DNA from: CBDDLJ01 sp965230635 | Lineage (GTDB): Bacteria; Pseudomonadota; Gammaproteobacteria; UBA1113 | Direction: 5' to 3' | NCBI GenBank assembly: GCA_965230635.1 | Contig: CBDDLJ010000009.1 | Coordinates: 186,001-250,000 of the forward strand | DNA length: 64,000 bases | Shown: one piece after another, positions 1 through 8,877 of the stretch | Numbering within the stretch: the first letter of the stretch is position 1 | Layout of the letters: the number at the start of each line of letters is the position of its first letter | Notes under the pieces: generated by a model | What the model was told of the DNA's origin: nothing | Databases searched by the model: none | The model's input: only the letters and a program-made list of their open reading frames with translations | Position numbers and translations under genes: made by a program

Positions 1-699
1 CTGTCGATAGTATTGTTTAAAATTATCCATTCGGTTGGATTGTAATGATTTTACCATTTGAGCAACAAAGCGCTCAGAATGTATATAAAGAACCCTTGCA
101 TTGGCGTTTTTATTAAGCATTAGATTGCCGGCAGCTTGCATCAAGTGTGTTTTACCTAATCCAACACCACCATAAATTAATAAGGGGTTATTCACCCCAC
201 CCGGATCACTACCAACTTGCTTTGCTGCCGCCATGCCTAATTGGTTAGATTTACCCTCAACGTAATTCTCAAAGGTAAAATGTCGATTCAAGTTGGTTTG
301 AAATTGTTGCTGTGTCTTTGAGCGTATTTGATAAATTTCCTGTAATCGGTTGATATCATCTTTAATATATTGCTCTGTTTCTGTACTCATTTCTATTGAA
401 TGATTATCACTCACCGCAGCAGATTGTTGAAAGCATGTGTTGTTTTTTGTGCCAATTTCAATTTTAACTGGTGGTGCCTTATCCCCGGTTAAAACTTCTA
501 TAGCAGCAATAATTTGTTCTAAATAATTTTCAGTTACCCAGTTGCAAACAAAATGATTAGGTGCATATAAGACTAAACTGTTATCAATACAATTTGATTG
601 TAATGGTCTTATCCATGTATAAAAATCTTGTTTAGGTAATGTACTTTCTAAATAATGTAAACAATCTTTCCATAATGAAGCAGATAAAGAGACAGTCAT
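1..699 (-). CDS. dnaA: Chromosomal replication initiator DnaA (N-terminal part; runs off the left edge)
   Basis: DnaA is the AAA+ ATPase that binds DnaA boxes and melts oriC. The first 233 codons are present. The start ATG (complement of 697-699) opens with MTVSLSASLWKDCLHYLE, which matches the domain I helix that contacts DnaB and DiaA. A variable linker follows, then the domain III Walker A motif GGVGLGKTHLMQAAGN (complement of about 115-165). The gene continues beyond position 1, so the sensor motifs and the DNA-binding domain IV are not visible. It points away from rpmH across a 460-bp region carrying DnaA boxes, the arrangement expected at a chromosomal origin. Identity is certain; only completeness is limited. 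Confidence 0.97.
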   Translation of the reverse strand, partial: MTVSLSASLWKDCLHYLESTLPKQDFYTWIRPLQSNCIDNSLVLYAPNHFVCNWVTENYLEQIIAAIEVLTGDKAPPVKIEIGTKNNTCFQQSAAVSDNHSIEMSTETEQYIKDDINRLQEIYQIRSKTQQQFQTNLNRHFTFENYVEGKSNQLGMAAAKQVGSDPGGVNNPLLIYGGVGLGKTHLMQAAGNLMLNKNANARVLYIHSERFVAQMVKSLQSNRMDNFKQYYRQ

Positions 700-1160
700 G
701 GCAGTATTATCCTTTTTTTCATTGTGACTATGGTCAATCAAACAGTGAGTCAGTCTATAACGCTTTTAAAAAGTTATCCACAGACAATGTGGAAAACTTT
801 TTAATTTTTTGGGTAAAAGCTTGAAATATTATACCAATAAATCCGATCAACTCCTGCTTACCGATCTTATACACACATAAAAGTATACAGATTCAAAGAT
901 TAACCACAGCTTATCCTAAACAAAAGAAACATGATAACTGACTGAATTTAAAATGTTTTTTACACTTACCCCCTAATAAGCACCCTATTAATAATAACAA
1001 TATATAAATATATATATAAAAACGTTATTTATTTAGCTTAGAAGAAAAAATAGACAAAAATCTTTTTCTTATGTTGCTTATTGACAATAAGGTCAAAAAA
1101 ATAATAGACTACCCTCCTTTTGTAAAAATGTGTTCCATTATTGCTTAGAGTGTGTAGACA
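700..1160. other. Probable chromosomal replication origin (oriC) between dnaA and rpmH
   Basis: This 461-bp gap has no convincing gene. It contains two exact TTATNCACA DnaA boxes (TTATCCACA 774-782 and TTATACACA 867-875). It also has a reverse-strand TTTTCCACA (788-796) and TTAACCACA (900-908). An extremely A+T-rich stretch at about 960-1035, with runs of TATATAA, could be the unwinding element. DnaA-box clusters next to dnaA/rpmH are the usual origin in pseudomonads and many other gammaproteobacteria. The origin call is inferred from boxes, A+T content and location. The mnmE-mnmG gap, the alternative site used in Escherichia coli, has no such boxes. Confidence 0.75.
1081..1110 (+). promoter_or_regulatory. 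Probable sigma-70 promoter for rpmH-rnpA
   Basis: A perfect -35 TTGACA lies at 1081-1086. The A+T-rich ATAATAGACT at 1101-1110 gives weak -10 candidates at 15 to 18 bp spacing. The -35 is embedded in a small palindrome (CTTATT-gac-AATAAG, 1077-1091). It sits about 50 bp upstream of the rpmH start, where the promoter of this operon is expected. The -35 is clear, but the exact -10 is not. Confidence 0.5.
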
Positions 1161-1295
1161 GTGAAAAGAACTTATCAACCCAGTAATATTCGACGTAAAA
1201 GAAAACATGGCTTCCGATCCCGTATGGCGACAAAACATGGGCGTGATGTTATCAACCGCCGTCGTAAAAAAGGTCGCCAACGTCTTTGTGTTTAA
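1161..1295 (+). CDS. rpmH: Large ribosomal subunit protein bL34
   Basis: This encodes a 44-residue, highly basic ribosomal protein of the 50S subunit. The sequence begins MKRTYQPSNIRRKRKHGF and ends RQRLCV, a full-length match to the bL34 pattern (KRTYQPS, GFRSRM, RRRKKGR). The start codon is GTG at 1161. The frame is fixed by conservation from the first residue. The gene overlaps the start of rnpA, the classical rpmH-rnpA arrangement. It is too short for most gene-length cut-offs, but identity is certain. Confidence 0.97.
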   Translation: MKRTYQPSNIRRKRKHGFRSRMATKHGRDVINRRRKKGRQRLCV

Positions 1296-1662
1296 AGTAA
1301 AAACAGGACGATTACATTTTCCTAATTACTTGAGAATAAATCAGTCAATAGACTTTAGTAAAGTCATGAAACAACCTGACTACCGATTTACAAGCAAAGA
1401 AGTAGTCATTTTAGTGAAAAAAAATGCATTATCCTATCCAAGACTAGGATTAGCTATTGGTAAAAAAAATATTAAAAAGTCAGTTGAACGTAATAGTGTC
1501 AAGCGACTGATTCGAGAAAGATTCCGATTAGAACAATACAACTTTCCTCCACATGATATTGTCGTTGTTGCTCGTAAGTTAATTATTGACAGTAGTAGAC
1601 AGGAATTACAACAAAGCCTGGTAAAATTATGGACAAAATTAAAAAAAGCATGCGTAAAATAG
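1288..1662 (+). CDS. rnpA: Ribonuclease P protein component
   Basis: RnpA is the protein cofactor of RNase P, which removes 5' leaders from precursor tRNAs. The diagnostic motif is KKSVERNSVKRLIRE, matching the family's R-N-x-x-K-R-x-x-R-E signature. The frame is open upstream to an ATG at 1207, but that extension only re-reads rpmH in another frame. I take the GTG at 1288, which overlaps the rpmH stop by eight bases and gives 124 residues, a normal length. A TTG at 1330 is possible but would cut into the conserved N-terminus. Its 3' end overlaps yidD. Confidence 0.93.
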   Translation: MFKVKTGRLHFPNYLRINQSIDFSKVMKQPDYRFTSKEVVILVKKNALSYPRLGLAIGKKNIKKSVERNSVKRLIRERFRLEQYNFPPHDIVVVARKLIIDSSRQELQQSLVKLWTKLKKACVK

Positions 1663-1904
1663 CCATTGGCATGATAGACGCTTATCGTTATTTTATTAAG
1701 CCATTTTTAGCGTATAATTGCCGTTTTTATCCTTCATGCTCTTGTTACTGTAAAACAGCAATAATACAGCATGGCATTATAAAAGGTGGGTGGTTAGGAT
1801 TTAAACGAATTATTCGTTGTAATCCTTGGTTTAAAGGTGGCGGGCATGATCCTGTGCCTGGTGAAGACAGAGATAAAACAATCAATTTAGAGAAGGTAGA
1901 ATAA
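1629..1904 (+). CDS. yidD: Membrane protein insertion efficiency factor YidD
   Basis: YidD is a small membrane-associated protein that helps YidC-dependent insertion. The family core is plain: YRYFIKPFLAYNCRFYPSCS, then IKGGWLGFKRIIRCNPW and GGHDPVP. The conserved cysteines in CRFYPSCS and RCNPW are present. Two in-frame starts exist, ATG 1629 (91 residues, overlapping rnpA) and ATG 1650 (84 residues). Both suit the family, so the exact start is open. It sits four bases before yidC in the standard rpmH-rnpA-yidD-yidC order. Confidence 0.95.
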   Translation: MDKIKKSMRKIAIGMIDAYRYFIKPFLAYNCRFYPSCSCYCKTAIIQHGIIKGGWLGFKRIIRCNPWFKGGGHDPVPGEDRDKTINLEKVE

Positions 1905-1908
1905 TTTC

Positions 1909-3585
1909 ATGGAGCATAAACGTGTATTTTTAATAACAGCGATATTCTTAGTAGCCATGTTAATGTGGAATGCTTGGAAAGAAGATTATGCCGTAAAAGA
2001 TATCCCTATAACTTCTGCCGCCAATGTTGCTCAATCTTTACCCTCAGCTATTCCTGATGGATTATTAACGCAATCAACCTCAGCCCAAAGAAATGTGTTA
2101 GAAACAGCATCGATTAGCCAAACATCTACCAGTGGAAACAGAATTGAAATTGACACCGATGTTTTGCACTTAATCATCGATGAGCAGGGCGCTAATATGG
2201 TTCAGGCAAGCTTAAAGGCTTATTCAACATCATTAAGCGATCCATCTCCTGTTGTATTATTAACAGAAAATCCAGGCTATCGTTATTCAGCACAAGGAAA
2301 TTTAATAGAACGTAGTGGCAATGAAGATTTAAATCAAGTTACTTATTCAACAGAGAAAAATGCCTATCAGTTAGCAACAGGACAAAATCAATTGACGGTT
2401 GATTTTAACTGGACCAATCCTGAAGGGGTTACTTTTACTAAACGTTATCTGTTTACTCGAGGTAAATATGATATAGATGTTCAATATCGCATTCACAATG
2501 CTTCACCAAAACCATGGCAGGGTTTTTTGATTACCCAGTTATTAAGAACGGATAGGGATCCTTATGCAAAAAAAGGCTTTTTTAATATCCATGCCTATTT
2601 TGGAGCATCTTATTCAACAAAAGAAAATCCTTATAATAAAGTAACCTTTAAAGATATGAGTAAAAAAAATGTGATGGATAGTGGTTCCGATGGTTGGATC
2701 GCGATGCAACAACATTATTTTTTGACAGCATGGATTCCAGAAAATAATGTTGATAATTTATTTTTCACTAAAGCTTTATCAAATAATTTATACACCATTG
2801 GTGCTCGAGGACCTCAGGTTTCTATTGCTCCTGGAACAACAACTGAACTTAGCACGAAGTTTTATGTGGGACCTGAGTTAACAGAACAATTGAAGTTATT
2901 AGCTCCTCATCTAAACATGACCGTTGATTATGGCTGGCTTTGGATGATATCTGATACCTTATTTTGGTTGTTACAAAAAATTTATTCTTTAATAGGCAAT
3001 TGGGGCTGGGCTATTGTCATCCTTACTGTGTTAATTAAATTAATACTACATCCCTTGTCAGCAGTAAGTTATCGCTCGATGAGCAAGATGAGAAAATTAC
3101 AGCCAAAAATTAAGCAGTTAAAAGAGCGCTATGGTGAAGATAGACAAAAAATGACACAAGAAACTATGGCTTTATATAAGCGAGAAAATGTCAATCCATT
3201 TGGCGGGTGTTTACCGATACTGGTCCAGATTCCTGTCTTTATTGCATTGTATTGGGTTTTAGTAGAAAGTGTGCAATTACGACAAGCGCCGTTTATTTTG
3301 TGGATCCATGACTTATCAATAAAAGATCCTTATTTCATTTTGCCTCTTTTAATGGGGGCGTCTATGTTCATTCAACAGCGGTTAAATCCAGCACCACCTG
3401 ATCCCACTCAAGCAAAAGTGATGATGATGCTTCCTATTGTCTTTACTATTTTATTTGCTAGCTTTCCCGCAGGATTGGTTCTGTATTGGGTTGTCAATAA
3501 TAGTATATCTATAATACAGCAATGGTATATTATGCGAGGTATCAACGAAGCATCATCCTCTGGCCCCAAAAAGAAAACGGCATAA
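1909..3585 (+). CDS. yidC: Membrane protein insertase YidC
   Basis: YidC inserts inner-membrane proteins, alone or with SecYEG; the F-ATPase c subunit encoded in this window is a classical client. The 558-residue length fits the gammaproteobacterial type. An N-terminal anchor (about residues 6-21) is followed by a large periplasmic domain. The conserved insertase core from about residue 350 contains SYRSMSKMRKLQPKIKQLK, NPFGGCLPILVQIPVF and later hydrophobic helices. The C-terminus is basic (SSGPKKKTA), as expected for ribosome contact. The mnmE start follows after 11 bases, so the genes are probably cotranscribed. Confidence 0.98.
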   Translation: MEHKRVFLITAIFLVAMLMWNAWKEDYAVKDIPITSAANVAQSLPSAIPDGLLTQSTSAQRNVLETASISQTSTSGNRIEIDTDVLHLIIDEQGANMVQASLKAYSTSLSDPSPVVLLTENPGYRYSAQGNLIERSGNEDLNQVTYSTEKNAYQLATGQNQLTVDFNWTNPEGVTFTKRYLFTRGKYDIDVQYRIHNASPKPWQGFLITQLLRTDRDPYAKKGFFNIHAYFGASYSTKENPYNKVTFKDMSKKNVMDSGSDGWIAMQQHYFLTAWIPENNVDNLFFTKALSNNLYTIGARGPQVSIAPGTTTELSTKFYVGPELTEQLKLLAPHLNMTVDYGWLWMISDTLFWLLQKIYSLIGNWGWAIVILTVLIKLILHPLSAVSYRSMSKMRKLQPKIKQLKERYGEDRQKMTQETMALYKRENVNPFGGCLPILVQIPVFIALYWVLVESVQLRQAPFILWIHDLSIKDPYFILPLLMGASMFIQQRLNPAPPDPTQAKVMMMLPIVFTILFASFPAGLVLYWVVNNSISIIQQWYIMRGINEASSSGPKKKTA

Positions 3586-3596
3586 GCGTATCATTA

Positions 3597-4973
3597 ATGG
3601 CGTCAGAGTCAGTTCATCCACAAGAGACAATCGCTGCAATTGCAACGCCACCAGGAAGAGGTGGCGTTGGTATTGTTAGAGTTGCTGGACCTCATGTTAA
3701 AGATATTTTGCAAGCAATTACTGGTAAAATCCCATCTCCTCGTCAAAGTGTCTACACGCCATTTCTTAATGAAGAGAAAACAGCACTCGATTTTGGTATC
3801 GCTATTTACTTCCCGGCACCACACTCATTCACCGGGGATGATATTGCTGAATTTCAAGGCCATGGTGGTCCTGTTATCATGGATTGTTTATTACAGCGCG
3901 TTATTTCTTTGGGCGCTCGTGTTGCTAAGCCAGGTGAATTTTCTGAGCGTGCTTTTTTAAATGATAAAATAGACTTAGCACAGGCAGAAGCTATTGCTGA
4001 CCTTATCGATAGTGCCTCTAAACAAGCGGCACGCTGTGCGCTTCGTTCATTGGTAGGAGATTTTTCGAAGATAATACATAATTTAGTTGAGAGCTTGATA
4101 AAGCTACGTGTCTATGTTGAAGCAGCGATTGATTTTCCTGATGAAGAGATTGATTTTTTAGCTGAAGAAAAAATCAGTAGAGAGTTGGAAGACATTGTCA
4201 GCCAGTTAGATCATGTTTATAGTCAAGCTCATCAGGGAGCATTACTGCGAGAAGGAATGCATGTCGCATTAGCAGGAAAACCGAATGCTGGAAAATCAAG
4301 CTTGCTAAATTGCTTAAGTGGGCGCGATACTGCGATAGTCACTGAGATACCAGGGACAACGCGTGACTTATTACGAGAACAGATATTGCTTGATGGGATC
4401 CCATTGCATATTATTGATACGGCTGGGTTACGTGAAAGTGTTGATACAGTAGAAAAAGAAGGGATAAGACGCGCTTGGAAGGAAATAAAGCAAGCTGATC
4501 GCATATTACTGCTTGTAGATAGTCATGAAACAACAGAAACCGATCCTAAACAGTTATGGGCAGGATTTGATGAGCATTTTATTTCTGAAAAAAAAATAAC
4601 AGTTGTTCGCAATAAAATAGATTTAAGCGCATTAGACTCAAAAATTTATCAAGAAGGGAAGCACACAGTAATTAATATCTCTGTGAAAAAAAATATAGGG
4701 ATTGATTTATTGCGAAGTCACTTAAAAGAAGTCATTGGTGCGGATGCGAATATTGAAGGTGGATTTATTGCAAGACGTCGACATATCGATGCGATAGAGC
4801 GAGCTCGCAAAACCCTTATCAGTGCTGCACAACGATTCTTTAGTACGCAAGCGGGCGAATTATTAGCAGAAGATTTACGTCAAGTACAACAACATTTAGC
4901 TGAAATTACAGGAGAGTTTACGCCAGATAATTTGTTAGGGCGCATTTTTTCAAGCTTTTGTATTGGGAAATGA
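3597..4973 (+). CDS. mnmE: tRNA uridine-5-carboxymethylaminomethyl modification GTPase MnmE
   Basis: With MnmG, MnmE forms the cmnm5 modification at U34 of certain tRNAs. The protein has 458 residues. The N-terminal folate-binding domain starts with ETIAAIATPPGRGGVGIVR. The inserted G domain has GKPNAGKSS (Lys233 in the P-loop), a DTAGLRE switch and NKID. The protein ends FCIGK, supplying the C-terminal catalytic cysteine (Cys455). The frame is open upstream into yidC, but ATG 3597 aligns with the family N-terminus. Its partner mnmG follows after a 245-bp gap with its own promoter-like sequence. Confidence 0.98.
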   Translation: MASESVHPQETIAAIATPPGRGGVGIVRVAGPHVKDILQAITGKIPSPRQSVYTPFLNEEKTALDFGIAIYFPAPHSFTGDDIAEFQGHGGPVIMDCLLQRVISLGARVAKPGEFSERAFLNDKIDLAQAEAIADLIDSASKQAARCALRSLVGDFSKIIHNLVESLIKLRVYVEAAIDFPDEEIDFLAEEKISRELEDIVSQLDHVYSQAHQGALLREGMHVALAGKPNAGKSSLLNCLSGRDTAIVTEIPGTTRDLLREQILLDGIPLHIIDTAGLRESVDTVEKEGIRRAWKEIKQADRILLLVDSHETTETDPKQLWAGFDEHFISEKKITVVRNKIDLSALDSKIYQEGKHTVINISVKKNIGIDLLRSHLKEVIGADANIEGGFIARRRHIDAIERARKTLISAAQRFFSTQAGELLAEDLRQVQQHLAEITGEFTPDNLLGRIFSSFCIGK

Positions 4974-5165
4974 ACAGCACTCTACTGGTGATATTACGTT
5001 TAAGATGGTGTAAAAATGTTTAATTTTCTCACGTTCTTTTTTATAGGTCACTGAAGGTAATATTTTGATAAATATGAATATTTTAAGATAATTGTTTATT
5101 AACAATGCTCGTTATGCTAGAAGTATCACGCCATAGTACTTTATCATTTGAACAGTTAATTTCTA

Positions 5166-5195
5166 TTGTGTATTCCAAACAAGATAGGATATAAT
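5166..5195 (+). promoter_or_regulatory. Probable promoter for mnmG
   Basis: A perfect -10 TATAAT lies at 5190-5195, with a weak -35 TTGTGT at 5166-5171 (18-bp spacing). This is 23 bp upstream of the mnmG GTG start, which has a strong ribosome-binding site GGAGAG at 5209-5214. The promoter suggests mnmG-rsmG-parA can be transcribed separately from mnmE. Confidence 0.55.
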
Positions 5196-5218
5196 TTAGA
5201 CATTCCTTGGAGAGAAAA

Positions 5219-7111
5219 GTGCAAAAAGAAAACAGTTTTGATGTCATTGTTGTTGGTGGAGGGCATGCGGGTACAGAAGCAGCATTAGCTGCTGCGCGCA
5301 TGGGCGCTTGTACTTTGCTATTAACCCACAATATAGATACTTTAGGGCAGATGTCTTGCAATCCAGCAATAGGGGGGATTGGTAAGAGTCATTTAGTGAA
5401 GGAAATTGATGCGCTAGGCGGGGTAATGGCCAGAGCAATCGATAGAGCAGGGATCCAATTTCGGACATTAAATGCAAGCAAAGGTCCCGCTGTTCGAGCA
5501 ACAAGAGCGCAAGCTGATCGTATTTTATATAAACAAGCCATTCGTCATTTTGTAGAATCGCAAGAAAATTTACTCATTTTTCAACAAGCGGTTGATGATT
5601 TATTAATTGAATCTGAGCGAGTTGCTGGCGTTGTAACACAAATGGGGCTGAAATTTTATGCGCGCACGGTTATATTAACAGTTGGAACTTTTTTGGGTGG
5701 AAAAATTCATATTGGTTTTGCCAATTATCAAGGCGGCCGAGCCGGCGATCCGCCTGCAAATAAATTAGCGCAGCGTTTGCGAGAATTACCTTTTACTGTT
5801 GAACGTTTAAAAACAGGGACACCGCCTAGAATAGATGGAAAAACGGTTGACTTTAGTCAGCTAGAAGTTCAACCCGGCGATCAACCGCTGCCAGTGTTTT
5901 CTTTTATAGGCGAGATAAGTGAACATCCAAAACAGATACCTTGCCATATTACTTATACTAATGAAAAAACACACGACTTGATTCGTCAAAGCTTAAATCA
6001 ATCTCCCATGTATACTGGCATTATTGAAGGAGTAGGGCCACGTTATTGCCCATCTATAGAAGATAAAGTCGTTCGTTTTGCAGAGAGAAATGCGCACCAA
6101 GTTTTTATTGAGCCGGAAGGGTTAACAACCAGTGAATTATATCCCAACGGGTTATCAACCAGTTTGCCTTTTTCTGCACAAAATGCATTTATTCGCTCAA
6201 TGAAAGGTTTTGAAGATGCACATATAACGAGACCAGGTTACGCGATAGAATATGATTTTTTTGATCCTAGAGATTTGAGAGCATCGCTAGAAACAAAATT
6301 TATCCAAGGCTTGTTTTTTGCGGGGCAAATTAATGGAACCACAGGTTACGAAGAAGCAGCAGCTCAAGGATTGATTGCCGGAATGAATGCTGCGTTACAA
6401 TGCTTTGATAGAGCACCTTGGACACCTAAACGTAATGAAGCTTATATTGGTGTGTTAATTGATGATTTAATTCGTCTGGGTACCTTAGAGCCTTATCGCA
6501 TGTTTACTAGTAGAGCGGAGCATCGATTGATCTTGCGAGAAGATAATGCTGATTTGCGCCTGACTGAAAAAGGGTATGAATTAGGCTTGGTTAGCGATTT
6601 TCGCTGGGAAAGTTTTTGCAAGAAACGCAACGCAGTAAAACAAGTGCGTGAGCAGCTGAACAGTTGCTGGATACGACCAGAAACAAAAGAAGCAGAACAG
6701 TTAAATAAGAAACTAGAGAAGCCAATAAGCCGTGAGTATAGAGCCTCTGACTTGCTGCTGCGCCCCGAGGTTGATGTTAAAACACTAGCGTCTATTTTAG
6801 CGATGCCTCAAGTGATAGATGCTAAAGTCATAGAGCAAGTTGAAATTCAGTTAAAGTATAAGGGATACATTGAACGTCAGGAGGCAGAGATTGAAAAGCA
6901 GCAGCGCAATGAAGGTCTACTGATCCCTCAAAATATAGATTACAATCAAATAAAAGGGTTGTCAGCAGAAGCCTGTGAGAAGTTGCAAAAAATCAAGCCA
7001 GACAATATCGGTCAAGCCATGCGAATTCCTGGTATGACACCAGCAGCCATATCATTAATACTGGTTTATTTAAAAAAGAGAGGGCAGTATGGCAGAAGTA
7101 CTGGAACATAA
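5219..7111 (+). CDS. mnmG: tRNA uridine-5-carboxymethylaminomethyl modification enzyme MnmG (GidA)
   Basis: MnmG is the FAD- and NADH-dependent partner of MnmE in wobble-uridine modification. The dinucleotide-binding motif GGGHAG occupies residues 13-18. Family signatures SCNPAIGGIGKSHLVKEIDA and FRTLNASKGPAVRATRAQ follow, and the C-terminal helical domain is complete. A TTG at 5207 is in frame, but GGAGAG at 5209-5214 is ideally spaced for the GTG at 5219. That start gives 630 residues, one more than E. coli MnmG. The end overlaps rsmG by 23 bases, so translation is probably coupled. Confidence 0.98.
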   Translation: MQKENSFDVIVVGGGHAGTEAALAAARMGACTLLLTHNIDTLGQMSCNPAIGGIGKSHLVKEIDALGGVMARAIDRAGIQFRTLNASKGPAVRATRAQADRILYKQAIRHFVESQENLLIFQQAVDDLLIESERVAGVVTQMGLKFYARTVILTVGTFLGGKIHIGFANYQGGRAGDPPANKLAQRLRELPFTVERLKTGTPPRIDGKTVDFSQLEVQPGDQPLPVFSFIGEISEHPKQIPCHITYTNEKTHDLIRQSLNQSPMYTGIIEGVGPRYCPSIEDKVVRFAERNAHQVFIEPEGLTTSELYPNGLSTSLPFSAQNAFIRSMKGFEDAHITRPGYAIEYDFFDPRDLRASLETKFIQGLFFAGQINGTTGYEEAAAQGLIAGMNAALQCFDRAPWTPKRNEAYIGVLIDDLIRLGTLEPYRMFTSRAEHRLILREDNADLRLTEKGYELGLVSDFRWESFCKKRNAVKQVREQLNSCWIRPETKEAEQLNKKLEKPISREYRASDLLLRPEVDVKTLASILAMPQVIDAKVIEQVEIQLKYKGYIERQEAEIEKQQRNEGLLIPQNIDYNQIKGLSAEACEKLQKIKPDNIGQAMRIPGMTPAAISLILVYLKKRGQYGRSTGT

Positions 7112-7736
7112 AAAAAAAATATTAAGTAAAAGCCTAGAACAATTAAATATATCACTTTCTTTACAACAAGAGCAGCAATTATGGCACTATATCGAGTTGC
7201 TAAAAAAATGGAATCGGTTTTACAATTTAACTGCTATTACTGAAACGGATGCAGTTATTCAAAAGCATTTGCTCGATAGTTTGGCGACTATTCCTTTTTT
7301 AAAAACAGGGCGTTGGCTTGATGTTGGAACAGGAGCTGGTTTTCCTGGTATACCTCTTGCGATTGCTTTACCTCAAATGAGATGGTTTTTACTCGATAGC
7401 GCTAATAAGCGTATTCAATTTTTAACACATGCATTGCAGCAATTAAAAATAAAGAATGTTGAACTTGTTTTACAGCGGGTGGAGCAGTACCAAGCAGAAA
7501 CATTGTTTGACGGGATTATTTCTCGCGCTTTTACTCGTTTAGCCGAAATGGTTACAAAAACTGAGCATTTATTAGCTAAAGATGGATACTGGCTGGCAAT
7601 GAAGGGACAATATCCTGACGATGAATTAGCAGAATTGCCAAAACATATTACTGTTTTAGATGTTAAACGACTTGTTATTCCGGGTTTAATAGCTGAGCGG
7701 CATGCAGTTTTGTTATCTCTTGCTCATGATGCTTGA
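7089..7736 (+). CDS. rsmG: 16S rRNA (guanine-527-N7)-methyltransferase RsmG (GidB)
   Basis: RsmG methylates G527 of 16S rRNA using SAM. At 215 residues it is the normal length. It carries the Rossmann motif DVGTGAGFPGIPLAI and the family segment KWNRFYNLTAIT near the N-terminus. The start lies inside mnmG, which is standard for the mnmG-rsmG pair. parA begins 40 bases downstream, as in the common gidA-gidB-parA-parB order. Confidence 0.97.
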   Translation: MAEVLEHKKKILSKSLEQLNISLSLQQEQQLWHYIELLKKWNRFYNLTAITETDAVIQKHLLDSLATIPFLKTGRWLDVGTGAGFPGIPLAIALPQMRWFLLDSANKRIQFLTHALQQLKIKNVELVLQRVEQYQAETLFDGIISRAFTRLAEMVTKTEHLLAKDGYWLAMKGQYPDDELAELPKHITVLDVKRLVIPGLIAERHAVLLSLAHDA

Positions 7737-7775
7737 TTTTCGTATGCTTATGTTATTCGCTTATTGGAGAGCAAA

Positions 7776-8555
7776 GTGACCAAAATAATAGCAGTAGCTA
7801 ATCAAAAAGGTGGGGTAGGAAAAACAACAACGTGTGTTAATGTCGCCGCATGCTTAGCGGCGGCGAAACGCCGTGTTTTATTGATTGATGCGGATCCGCA
7901 AGGAAATGCAACAATGGGCAGCGGTATCGAAAAAAATGATTTAAACCTTAGTCTCGCCGATGTATTATTACAGCAAGCTACTGTGTGTGAGAGCATCGTT
8001 TATTCTGAAAATGGTGCTTATGATTTATTGCCAAGCAATGGTGATTTAACGCGAGCAGAAATAGAGTTGCTTGACAAAGACTCTCGAGAACAATGTTTAA
8101 AAAATGCATTATCTCCAGTAAAAATCAACTATGACTATATTATTATTGATTGCCCACCATCATTAAATATGCTCACAATCAATGCATTAGTTGCTGCAGA
8201 CAGTTTATTAGTTCCAATGCAATGTGAATATTTTGCTTTAGAAGGCTTGTCTGGATTGATGGAGACAATGGAAATGTTGCGTCAATCAGTAAAACCTACA
8301 TTACATATTGAAGGGTTGTTGCGAACTATGTTTGATAGTCGAAACAAATTAACAGAGGAAGTGTCTCAGCAATTAGAAACACACTTTAGAAAAAAAGTGT
8401 ATAAAACTGTTATACCTCGTAATGTCCGTCTTGCTGAAGCGCCTAGCTATGGATTGCCAATACTTGCTTACGATAAGCGCTCTGCCGGTGCTGTTGCTTA
8501 TCAATCACTAGTAGCAGAAATTATAAATCAAGAAATACCTGAAATAAGCCATTAA
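7776..8555 (+). CDS. parA: Chromosome partitioning ATPase ParA (Soj)
   Basis: ParA is a Walker-type ATPase that moves the ParB-parS complex of the newly replicated origin. The deviant Walker A motif KGGVGKTT is at residues 11-18, DADPQGN follows at about 40, and DCPPS marks the Walker B region. The length is 259 residues, typical of a chromosomal Soj protein with no DNA-binding extension. GTG 7776 is chosen over the in-frame TTG 7764 because GGAGAG (7765-7770) serves the GTG. Its usual partner parB is not next to it: it starts at 21915, with accessory genes between. Confidence 0.97.
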   Translation: MTKIIAVANQKGGVGKTTTCVNVAACLAAAKRRVLLIDADPQGNATMGSGIEKNDLNLSLADVLLQQATVCESIVYSENGAYDLLPSNGDLTRAEIELLDKDSREQCLKNALSPVKINYDYIIIDCPPSLNMLTINALVAADSLLVPMQCEYFALEGLSGLMETMEMLRQSVKPTLHIEGLLRTMFDSRNKLTEEVSQQLETHFRKKVYKTVIPRNVRLAEAPSYGLPILAYDKRSAGAVAYQSLVAEIINQEIPEISH

Positions 8556-8877
8556 CAACAGCGTGAGGGCAAAACAGAAGTTATATCGTTGTTTTAAACA
8601 AGAACAGTGATAAAAATATCTGCACTAAAGTTGCAGGTACATATTACACAGAAATGCTCACTTAATTAATAAACAACAGGTAAAGTTTTATTTTGTTAAT
8701 CGAGACCCTAAAATTTACAGTATTATAGGGCACGCTCCTACCGTTATCTGACCAAAAATTATACCTTAAATAAGAACTATCAGAGAACAGAAGCAAATGG
8801 ACAGCAGTTTGGTTTGTAGGATATAATGCAAGGTATGGTCCATAAAGGCAAAAATTATTAATAGAAGGCTGTTTGAT
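8556..8877. other. Intergenic region, left edge of the parA-parB insertion
   Basis: These 322 bases are A+T-rich and contain no convincing gene. The short reading frames here lack ribosome-binding sites and recognisable content. No tRNA, long direct repeat or insertion-sequence end was seen. This is where conserved backbone order stops and accessory DNA begins. Confidence 0.6.

Noticed and set aside
1207..1287. In-frame ATG extension of rnpA (start at 1207)
   Set aside because: This stretch is rpmH read in another frame, and the extension has no RnpA similarity. GTG 1288 gives the normal family length.
4974..5218. mnmE-mnmG gap as an E. coli-like origin
   Set aside because: No DnaA boxes were found there; the dnaA-rpmH gap has several.
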